A stretch of DNA of 64,000 nucleotides, from contig OZ024828.1 in the NCBI GenBank assembly GCA_964016985.1, positions 81,886,033 through 81,950,032 of the forward strand. The letters run 5' to 3'. The notes under the pieces are model-generated. The model did no database searches, was not told the DNA's origin, and saw nothing but the letters and a program-made list of their open reading frames with translations. This document shows, piece after piece, positions 21,446 to 33,400 of the stretch; the first letter of the stretch is position 1; every line of letters begins with the position of its first letter. Position numbers and translations under genes: made by a program. Source of the DNA: Anodontia alba (taxonomy: Eukaryota > Mollusca > Bivalvia > Lucinida > Lucinidae).

Positions 21446-24400
21446 AGCATAAAGTATTTAAAAACACACTGTATATTCAAATATCAACTTATCAAACTAA
21501 ACAATTTGAAGAATCAACCATATATCTGCCATGCCATACGAAAACGTGTCCTCAGACATATGTGGACAGCGATGGCCCAGATGGCAGACTGCGTGGATGC
21601 ACAGCCTGATCAGGGTCTTCACTGTCTGCTAACAGACTCATTGGTACTGCAAAATGTATGAATCGAGATCAAAAGCCCGGATAAGACTGCATGCAGGGCA
21701 ACTGGAAGATGTCCCAACGGGCACACAACGTGGATGCGACGTTCCTAAGACGTCGTTTGTCCGTTAGGGTGAATCCGTACATTTTGCGCATGTTCAAGGG
21801 CACTTTTTTAGCTTGACGCCCGTGTCATAAATTTAACAGTGCCATATGAAATAGAATAATAGTAAACATATTTTAAAGCAGTAAACTCAACTCCAGAAAT
21901 AAAATAATTAATGCAACTTTTAATGCATAAAAAAGCGAATGTCTATATAGAGAATTCTGAAATTGTTAACTTGATAGATTTTTAAAATATTTAAAATATA
22001 TGTTAACCAAATTAGAAAATGGCACAAAAGTAAATTGATATCTGCAAACACATTATATAATTATATACAATAGCTGAAATATATTAACTCATTTATAAAA
22101 GGACATAAGCAAATACTGTAGATCCAGATCAAATGCCACGGAGCGCGGCGTCTGATCTAGGACTACACTATTTGAGTTCACCAGTCTTAAATAACTATCT
22201 ACCAGACATAGCTATATAACGCACAGAATCTGTAACAACCCTCCCTAACCGGGATTGGCTGAACGCCGCGTAAGGTTGTTACTGGTCAATGCGTTGTATG
22301 CGCACAAAAAGGTATAGACCCGGATCAAACCTTTTCAGGGAAAAATAAGAAATATCAAATTGTCAGACGCTGTATTCGGTGTCATCTGCTGAATTAGCCC
22401 AGAAATTAAAGTGGTAAAGTTTAAGTTTGGACAAATCCATTTAAATGAAGTATTTGTGGGAGAGTTTTTACAATCGTTGGACTACCGATTTGCATGCAGT
22501 TAAATGCAAAACAAAACCAATACTATGCTCCATATCTTGACATCTTATGCTTGATATCGTCTCCAGTGGAGACAATTTGCAGGAAAAATCAAAGCTTTAT
22601 TTATTGGAAAAATATGAAAAATGTTTCGCTGTGTTCCCCCGTACTTCTATGTACCAGTCACAGAGCTAAGCTACGAAGGGAAGTAACTCCACCTATGAAA
22701 ATTATATAAACGTTAATAAAATCGTTATTATTCCAAAAACTTCTTCCAAATTTGGACATATTATCTGTTTATATATTATTTAACAGTGTATATGTTTACA
22801 TTTACACAAATCATGGTAAATTTGATAATATAGTTGGATTTCGGTAATTAATATTGGATTTCTGTAGATTCCGAAATTGTAAAAAACGTTAATAAAATCG
22901 TTATTATTCCAAAATATTCTTCTAAACTTGGCCATATTGTTTGATTATATGTTATTTAACAGTGATATGTCTAAATTTACACAAATCATGGTAAACTTGA
23001 CAATATAGTTGGATTTCGGTAATTAATATTGGATTCCGGTAGATTCCGGTAAATATTGGATTTCGGTTTTCCCAAATACCGCTGCTTATGGATGGTCAGG
23101 TGGTTTTTCCCTGGGTTCTCCTCTTTTTGCCCACCTTCGATGAACGATCGGCTTGATGTTGCATTGTTAAATTTTAATATTTTGCAAACTAGTGTGTAGC
23201 GCTGTGGTGCAGTGTAAAGCCTCAGATTCAAGATTTTGAGCTAGCTAGTTAGCAGGTTTGATCCCAGCGAATACCAAGTGTTGTGTCCTTGAGCAAGGCA
23301 TTTTATCCACATTGCTTAGTATTGGTTTCTACCCAGGAACAATGACAACTGCAGCAGATAACATCTTCATAATAAAAGTCAGATTTTAGAAGGGATAGAA
23401 AGTCTGCATGGTTTTCATGACACTATCAGTTTTAAAATAAACAATGACAACTGCAGCAGATAACATCTTCATTTTTATGCCCCTGCCTGCCAATGGCAGC
23501 AGTGGGGCATATAGCGTTTCATTGTGATGTTACATCCATATGTGCGTACTTGCGTATGTCATGTTTTAACCAGGGTCTAACAAATATTCAAATTTACATT
23601 GACATTTACGTCAGAGTTTCTATTGGAGGTAATAACATGGGTACCTTTTATGCTAGGAAGTTGAAATTCGGTATGGTACTTTCCCAGACCTAAACCTTCA
23701 ACTCTATGCTAGAGTTGCCCCTGTGCTATGCCGTGGGGTGGGACAAGGGGTGAAATGTATACAAATGTTTAAATTTACATTCAAATTTACATTGACATTT
23801 ATGCCCGCGTTTCTCTGGGAGGTCATAACTTGGGAACCTTTTATGGTAGGAAGTTGAAATTTGGTATGCTACTTACCCAGACCTTCAATTCTGTGCTAGA
23901 GTTGCTTCTGGATCATGCCCTAGGGCGGGACTATGCGTCAAAATGTATAGCAGATCAGATTGAGCATTTGGAAAATAGTTGTTGAAATTTATGCATCCAG
24001 ATCTTGTTGCCATATGAGGAAAGACGAAAAAAAAAGAATGACATCATCTACAACTTTTGCATGGCATTCTAAGGTTTAAGACAATATCTGTATACAATGA
24101 CTTTAAAAGTCATTGGAGCCCTCCAGCTTTGCTGGTGAAATATTCTGTGGAAACTATATCATAATCGTAAATGACTTTTCCTGTGTTAACAGTTTTTATG
24201 CCCCCCCCCCCATCCTCCTATCGAAGTGGGGGGAGATGCATATTGTTTTTGGGATGGATCCCGTTGACGCCAGCGTCAGCATAAAACTTCTTGTCTGCTC
24301 TGTAACTTGAGTACCCTTTGGAATATTTTGGTGATACTTGGTAGAAATGTAGAACAGGCAGGACAAGATAACATGTCATGTACAAGAATGACAACTCTGG

Positions 24401-27400
24401 CTTTCTTACCTTTGGGGTTATTTCCCTTTGTTTTGTTTGAATTTTTTTTGTGTCCGCTTTGTAACTTAAATACACTTTGGAATATTTTGATGATACTTGG
24501 TAGAAATGTAGAACAGGACAAGGCAACTTGTGGCATACAAGAATGACACATCTGCCTTTCTTACTTTTGGCGTTATCTCCGTTTGTTATATTTGACAGTG
24601 ATTATGCATTGATTTCGTGTCCACTCTGTAAGTTGAATACCCTCTGGAATATTTTGGTGATACTTGGTAGAAATGTAGACCAGGACGAGATGACATGTTG
24701 CGTTCAAGAATGACAATTCTGGCTTTTTATGCCCCCGCCTATTCGAAGAATAGCAGATGGGCATTAAGTATTACCCCTGTCTGTCCCGTACGTCTGTCTG
24801 TCCGTCCATCTGTCCGTCCGTACGTCCCACTTTGTGTCCAGGCCATAACTCCCAAACCGTATTGAATATATTCATGAAACTTCACAGGTGCATACATCAC
24901 ATTGAGACGATGTGTCATGAACAAGGAAGACAACTCTTGCATTTTTGGTTTTTGAATTATTTCCGCTTGACTTAGTTCCATATAGTTAACTGTGTCCGGG
25001 CCATAACTCCTTAACCGTATGAAATATATTCATGAAACTTTACCAGTGCCTGCATCACATTGAGACGATGTGTCATGAACAAGGAAGACAACTCTTGCAT
25101 TTTTTGGTTTTTGAATTATTTCCGCTTGACTTAGTTCCATATAGTTAACTGTGTCCGGGCCATAACTCCTAAACCATATGAAATATATTCATGAAACTTT
25201 ACCAGTGCATGCATCACACTGAGAAGATGTGTCATGAGCAAGGAAGAAAACTCTTGCATTTTTGGTTTTTGAATTATTTCCCCTTGACTTAGTTCCATAT
25301 AGTAAACCGTGTCCGGGCCATAACTCCTAAACCATATGGAATATATTCATGAAACTTTATGGGTGCATGCATCACATTGAGACGATGTGTCATGAACAAG
25401 GAAGACAACACTTGCATTTTTTGTTTTTGAATTATTTCCCCTTGACTTAGTTCCATATAGTTAACCGTGTCCGGGCCATAACTCCTAAACCATATGGAAT
25501 ATATTCATGAAACACTTTTTACAGGTGCAGGCATCACATTGGGATGATGTGTCATGAACAAGGAAGACAACTCTTGCATTTTTGGTTTTTGAATTATTTC
25601 CGCTTGACTTAGTTCCATATAGTTAACTGTGTCCGGGCCATAACTCCTTAACCGTATGAAATATATTCATGAAACTTTACCAGTGCCTGCATCACATTGA
25701 GACGATGTGTCATGAACAAGGAAGACAACTCTTGCATTTTTTGGTTTTTGAATTATTTCCGCTTGACTTAGTTCCATACAGTTAACTGTGTCCGGGCCAT
25801 AACTCCTAAACCATATGAAATATATTCATGAAACTTTACCAGTGCATGCATCACACTGAGAAGATGTGTCATGAGCAAGGAAGAAAACTCTTGCATTTTT
25901 GGTTTTTGAATTATTTCCCCTTGACTTAGTTCCATATAGTAAACCGTGTCCGGGCCATAACTCCTAAACCATATGGAATATATTCATGAAACTTTATGGG
26001 TGCATGCATCACATTGAGACGATGTGTCATGAACAAGGAAGACAACACTTGCATTTTTTGTTTTTGAATTATTTCCCCTTGACTTAGTTCCATATAGTTA
26101 ACCGTGTCCGGGCCATAACTCCTAAACCATATGGAATATATTCATGAAACACTTTTTACAGGTGCAGGCATCACATTGGGACGATGTGTCATGAACAAGG
26201 AAGACAACTCTTGCATTTTTCGTTTTTGAATCATCTTCCCTTGACTTAGTTCCATATAGTAAACTGTGTCCGGGCCTTAATAATAACTTCATGGTATACC
26301 TGTTACAATTACATATAAACCCTTTTTCTGAATGGCATTTGGCGGGGGCATCCGTGTCCTATGGACACTTTTTCTAGTCTTACTTTTTGAGTTATCTCCC
26401 TTTGTTTTGTTTGAAATAGATTTCGTGTCCACTCTGCATCTGGAAAACCCTTTGGAATAGTTTGATGGTACTTGGTAGAAATGTAGAACAGGACTAGATG
26501 ACGTGTCACATACAAGACTGACAACTCTGCCTTTCTTACTTTTCGGGTGATTTCCCTTTGTTATATGTGACAATGATTATGCATTGATTTCGTGTCCGCT
26601 CTGTAAGTTGAATACCCTTTGGAATATTTTGATGATACTTGGTAGAAATGTAGAACAGGATGAGATGACGTGTCACTTACAAGAAAGACAACTTTGGCTT
26701 TCTTACTTTTGGAGTTATCTCCCTTTGTTTTATTTGAAATTGATTTTGTGTCCACTCTGTAACTCGAATACCCTTTGGAATATTTTGATGGTATTTAGTA
26801 GAAATGTGGACTAGGATGAGATGCTGTGTCACATACAAGAATGATACCTCTGCCTTTCTTACTTTTGGCATTATCTCCCTTTGTTATATTTGACAGTGAT
26901 TATGCTTTAACTTTTTGTCCGCTCTGTAAATCTATGCTCTTTGGAATATTTTTATGGTACTTGGTAGAAATGTAGAACAGGATGAGACGACATGTCACGT
27001 ACAAGAATGAAAACTGTGGCTTTCTTCCTTTTGTAGTCATCTCACTTTCTTGTTTGAACATGATTTTGCATATGCTCTGTAACACTAATTACCTTTGGAA
27101 TATTTTGATGATACTTGGTAGAAATGTTGAACAGGATGAGATGATGTGTTGGGTACAAGAATGGCTTTCTTACTTTTGGACTTTAAATTTGAATTTGTGT
27201 CCTCTCTGCAACTCGAATAACCTTCACAATATTTTGATGATACTTCATACAAATGTGAACAGGACGAGACAATGTGTCGCCTACAAGAATGACAACCCTG
27301 ATGGGGTTAGGGCGGGGGGGAAGCGGGGGAGGGGGTGGGCATTTTTTTTATATTTTTTTTTCTAAAAAACAAAACAAAACCTCTTCTAGTTTTATCTGTA

Positions 27401-30400
27401 TTCTTTTCAGCTTACATCCACAAACTTTGGTAACGAAGTCCACCTAACATCGTTACTTGAGACATTATGTTTGACCTTTCGAGAGTTCATTGCACATGAG
27501 CAGATTGAGAACAAGTTTATCATGAAGAAATTGAAGCACAGACTGAGGGCTTTGTCTGTCCAGAATTCTGCTGTCTGCAACTGTCATAAGGTAATGATAC
27601 ACTGGAAGCTCTTTATAAGACTGTATAAAGGTGGGCCCCAAAGTGTTGTATCCAAACAAAAAAGTATAGATTTTATGAAAAAACCATAATACAAGAATGT
27701 ATAAATTATTAGAAAAATGATCATTTTTCTATATAATCTATGGTGTGGATACAACTCTTTTGTTAAGCTTACATGTTTTTAGCTCACCTATCACATAGGG
27801 ACAAGGTGAGCTTTTGTGATCACATTTTGTCCGCCTGTATCTGTAAACAATTTCTTCCAGACGACAGCTCCTCCTTGACCACTGTTTGGATTTTGACCAA
27901 ACTTCACAGTAATGATCCTTGGTTGGTCCTCTTTCAAACTTGTTCAAATGGTTTCAGTCCATTGCACATCTAGGTCACAGGAGCTAAAAATAGATTTTTT
28001 AACTGAAAACTTAAAAAAATCTTCTTGTCTGAAACCAGAAGGCCCACGTCTTTGATATTTGGTATGTAGCTTCAGCTAGTGGACCTAAACCAAAGTTATT
28101 CACATTATAGCCCTGCGGTAAAAATGACCCAGCGCTGGGTGGGGGTGGGTGTCACTTGTTTTACATAAGACTCATATAGGGAAAAACTTTAGAAATCTTC
28201 TTGTCTGAAAGCAAAAGGCTCATACCTTTCATATTTGATACATAGCTTCACCTAGTGGACCTCTACCAAGACTGTTCAAGTTTTTGCCCAGGGACCAAAA
28301 ATGGCCCCTTTTCAGGGCCGACGTTTTACATAGACTTATATAAAGAAAACCTTTAAAAATCTTATCTGAAACCAGAAGGCCCATGCCTTTGATATTTGGT
28401 ACACGCTTCACTTAGTGGACCGCCTCTGCCAATATTGTTCAAATTATGGCCCTGTCCCGGGGCTGACTATCAAACTAATAGGGAGGGTGGACCCGTGATT
28501 AGGCCTAGGACTATCAAACTAATAATAGGGAGGTTGGGTCTGAAGAGTAGATGACCTTTAAGTCAAAAGTCAAAGTCACTGTGACCTTTAGTACCAAAAA
28601 GCTTACAATTCTGCAATGCTTATGGTTAGGACTCTCAAACTTAGAAGAGATCTTGGTCCTCACCAGTAGATCATCCTGAGGGCAAAGGTCAGGGTCACCA
28701 GGACCTTAAGTACTAAAAACTTGATAACTTGGCAATGCTTGGGGCTGAGACCCTCAAACATAGAAGGGATGTTTGGTCCTCATCAGTAGATGACACCGAA
28801 GGCAAAGGTCATGGTCAAGGTCACCATGGCCTTTAGTTCTAAACAGCTTGATAACTTGGCAGTGCTTGGGGCTAGGGCCCTGAAACTTAGAAGGGATGTT
28901 GGTCCTCACCAGTAGATGACACCGAGGGCAAAGGTCCAGGTCACCGTGACCTCTAGTACAAAACAAGTTTGTAACTCGGCAATGCTTGGGGCTAGGACCC
29001 TCAAACATAGTAGGGCTGTTTCTTATGACCAGAAGATGACCCTGCGGGCAGAGGTCATGGTCAAGGTCACCATGACTTTTAGAACCACATCTCTGTTAGC
29101 AATGCTATGTATAACATGATTCAGGTGAGCAATATAGGGCCATCATGGCCCTCTTGTTTATTTGGAGCCCAGCAGTACTATTACAAAGAGATGGTGTACC
29201 ATAGCTTCAGATAAGATGGTGATTACAACCATGAAAGTAGCAAGTTAGCAAATGGCTGTCAGTTTTAACTCAACTGTCCAGTTGTCAGAATTCAAAGATA
29301 CTGTATACATGTATGCCATATTTAAGTTACATAAAAAATTCTGTTCTTGCATAAATACCCATGCTTATACATGTATCTGTTCGGAGTTGCAATCCAGTGG
29401 ACAGGTTCACATGCAGTTTGAATGTGGGTTTTACAAATATATCCTCAAAATGGACATCAATTTGAATAATATAGTGTTACTGTCCTGGAACACAGAACAC
29501 AGATACTTGGTATCAGACAAGCATAAATGGTCCAAATCTGATGCATATTTCTATCCTCTAATTTTGCATTTTTAAATTATTAATTAGTAAACAAAGTCAG
29601 ACTGTGTTTTTTCCTGTCTATACTTACAGGATAGCCAGCTAAAAGAGATGCTAAGTTTGCTTGAGGATGGCTATAAATGTACGAAGAAATCTGATGCAGA
29701 CCGAATCAACTTTGGTCTCAAGTTACGGCATGCTCTGGAAGAATTCACACAAACATTCATTCCTCACATGGAGGAAGAAGAGGCAGTTAGTATGATGTGG
29801 CTCCTGATAAAAGGCGTATCCAGAGAATAATTTCTTTTCTTTATAGAAACATACACACATTATGGGGACTCATCAGAAGCGTCTCATTGGGGAGGGCTGG
29901 GGACATTTTTTATGGAGATAAGAGACGGACTTCATAAGTCAGTTGACTTTCTTCCGAATCCCATTGTATAATATTGTAATGTAGTAAACACATGTCTTGT
30001 ATATGTTCAAATATGTTAATATTATACATGAAATAAATGTTTAAACTAATAGTATGTTGAGTGTACTCATTAGAATCGCCTCAATGAGGCAATTCTAATG
30101 AGTACACACAACATACCATTTCATGAAAAGAACAGAAAAAAAAATAGCAGCACATTTTAAGTTAAAAAAAAGTGCATTATCTGGAGGTCTGGTAGCTTAA
30201 GTTTTTTTTTAAAAAAAAAAATAAATATCTGTTTTCATTGTTGGTTTAAAGTTTGATTTTTAACATCCCAAAGACTGATTTTTAATATCCCTCTGATATA
30301 GTTATGGCAATTTGTGATGATGATGAGGTGATAACACTACACTGTAAATAGGTCTTGACCTTGCATTCACGTATTGGGTAGTTTGGGATCAATTTGGTTT

Positions 30401-33400
30401 CTGCTGCACATGATCATGAAATATCAGACAAGGGAAATGTTTCCATACTGGTATTTAAACTTGTTCATGTTGCAATGTTACTTCTCTTGTCACTTGAAAA
30501 CACCACTTTTGAAACATAAACAACAAAAAAAAAATAAAGATAGGGTGCTTTGCTGTATATATTCTAAGCATGCAAAGAAATGGACCTTAGCAGATATTGT
30601 AGACCCAGATATATGCCACAGAATATGGCGTCTGATCAGCATTATGAGGTACATGTATAGTCAAAAAGTTCCTGGACTGCCTCCATAACTTATAATTTAC
30701 TTGGAGCTCCAGAGTAAAATAATACATCTGAAGTAAATATAATTAATTCGGGACAGACTGAAGCACATTTAATGGAGTTTGCATAAGAAAAAAAAAAAAA
30801 ATTTCCATTACAGTTTGAACACATGACTGTTCACTACTAACGCCTGAACTCTTTTCAATTTGTTGCCATCTATCAGAAGCTGCAGAATCCATATTGTGCA
30901 CACTTTATTCATACTGGGATGGACAACGTTGCCTTTGGCAATGTTAACACCGGCAAACGTTGGCCTGCATGCCTATAGTTAACATGCATGAAACTCACCT
31001 CTGTATCCTGTCCATGTCTCTCAGCCAATCCCTGCCAAAGTAACCAATCCAATCTTGCAAATTGGAAACTGGTGGGAAACAGTTATTTTCTTAAAATGAA
31101 TTTTTTTCTTTTCCTGAATCTTTAAAGATGTTTTTAAATGGCAAGAAATATACACACATTATTTTCAATAAATAATGCAAAAGTGAAAAAAAAAAAAAGA
31201 TGACTAATTTTGAATGATTCATCTGGTGCTTTCATCTCAGTCAGAAGCATATCAGATACTATAACTCAAAGTGTCTCTTGATAATTGTAACGCTTTAGAA
31301 CCAGTCGGATTTTGACACTGTATTACGGAAATCATTTTCATTCACATTTCTTCTACACTCCTTTAACTTCCATTTCATTAACCTTTACCACTCTCTGGGC
31401 ATTTTCAGCAGACGGCAAATTGATGATATTTTTCTTATTTTTCCCAGAAAACAGGATCTGACATTACATGCAAATTGTCTCCTGAGGAGACAATTTGCAT
31501 GCAATGTCAAGTCCTGTTTTCTGGGAAAAATGAGAAAAATATTTCTAAATGTCGTCTGCTGAAAATTTTATCCAGAGTGCTAAGCGTTAATTGAAGCTAC
31601 TACAGAAATTTCAAAACTACATAAAGCATTTAAAAAAATATAATTATTTATTCTTGACTATTTCAATAAAGTTGGTCAATGTTAGAGAGACGCTCATCGG
31701 TAATGAATAGCTAATCAAGGTGACATTCGCTGGGAATTGCAATAAAAAATAGAGCCAGTCTAGTGTATTTTTTTTTTTTTTTTTTTTTTTGTCTGCATCA
31801 TTACAGATTGTGACCCTGTCCTGCATGAACAAAAAACAGTAACACTTTTTGGCTAACTTTGAAAATTAATAAGCAGTTTCCATGCCCGTTTCTAGGGCAG
31901 TGCCTAAATTCATATTATTGAAATCTTTACTGACAATATTAACGCTTAGCACTCTGGGTAAAATTTTCAGCAGACGACATTTTGAAATATTTTTCTTATT
32001 TTTCTCAGAAAACAGGATATGACATTTCATGCAAATTGTCTCCTAAGGAGACAATTTGCATGAAATGTCAAATTCTGTTTTCTGGGAAAAATAAGAAAAA
32101 TATCATCAATCTGTCGTCTGCTGAAAATGCCCAGAGAGTGGTAAAGGTTAAAGGCAGTCCATGAGTATGCTCTCAGCTTCACTGATCTCATCAAGGCTTC
32201 ATTGTGATCAGAGAAAACATCCCTAACATTCTGCAAAGTCTTTCCAGTAGCTGAACTCAGTCTACTAGTGATGCAAATGACCCTCATGGGTTGGCATGTC
32301 ATTTAACCCAAACTCATCATCAGTCTACTAGATCTTTGTTGTCATATATGGACTCTCTCTGTCCCGAAATTGCTTATGCCATTCAAACACTATACATCAG
32401 CTGCAGTTCCTCATTTGTTCAGACTTGCACATGGCTTTCCTAGTGTCACTGGGCATCATTCCGGTTCCTACACAAAATTTTATAAATCTGCTGCGCCGTC
32501 CTGTTCTCTGACGTTGCATTTTTTGAAAGTTCCTTTTGCAGATACTCCATTTTAAAATGGTGTACAACTTATAAAATTCAGTGCACACAGCTGAAATTCG
32601 ACAAATGGGGTACATATTATTTTTACTCAGGTCAGAAAAAAATTTGGGAAACTCTAAAATAATTTCATGGAGTTTTGAATGCCAAACTGAAAACAAAGCT
32701 AAGCCATAACTAAAGGCTTTCTGGAGGGTGCCGTAGTCACAACCCTTGTTTTTATAGCAACTGGACTTGTGCTGGCTTTTATGTTTACGATTAAACAACT
32801 TCTATGTTGATGATTCAAACGCAACAGTAGTGGATCTACTCACTGGTTTAATTTCATTCAAAATGCTTAATTTTTACTTGGTTTTCTGATGCAGTCCGTT
32901 AACTTTTTGACTGTACCTCATACACTGTTGCCACTCCCCCAGCTGTGTATAAACACTTCAGCAGGTTGTACAGTCAACTCTCGTTATCTCGAAGCCCCTC
33001 GGTGGCTCAGTTGGATGCGCCGTCCAACTGGAGACCAGGAGGTCGCGGGTTCAACCCCCGCCGAGGTCGGCAACATTCTTTCGTGGAGATTGATCATGAA
33101 ATATTTTCTACGGTCATTCTCTCCCTTCCGCTGATTCAAGAAGGGCAGTTGTCAGTTTCTGGCGAAAGAATGTGCACAATACTGGTTAACCGCTTTGAGG
33201 ACTAAGCCTGCCCAGTAAACGTGTGGTTAGTTAAATTGACTGCGCTCGCCAAGACCCCATTGGGTTGACTGGGCCGTAAGACCTCAACACAAACAAATAT
33301 CAAAAAGCCCAATGGACTAACTGAAATACTTTGAGATATTGGTACATCAACATATCAGATTTACAGAACTTAGGAAAAGTTAATCGAACAACCACATTTC

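Larger units (their letters stand above)
20794..23080. mobile_element. 2.3-kb element with about 460-bp terminal inverted repeats
   Basis: Ends GGTATTTGGGA...TCCCAAATACC. It sits inside a SINE-4 and is flanked by the direct repeat CTGCTTATGG (20784-20793 and 23082-23091, with one extra G at 23081), giving a 10-11 bp target duplication. Long TIRs with a 9-11 bp duplication point to a Mutator-like (MULE) non-autonomous element; this is inference. The 1.36-kb interior holds a (CT)n tract, PAL-D2 and PAL-A fragments and no transposase. Confidence 0.8.

Noticed and set aside
24841..26280. CRISPR-like regular array
   Set aside because: The 157-bp units are repeats throughout, with no short repeat plus unique spacer layout, and the genome is eukaryotic.
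31378..32151. Inverted repeats read as bacterial-type terminators or as miRNA precursors
   Set aside because: They are multi-copy PAL-A elements with shared TTAA ends. Transposon origin explains them, and no small-RNA evidence is available here.
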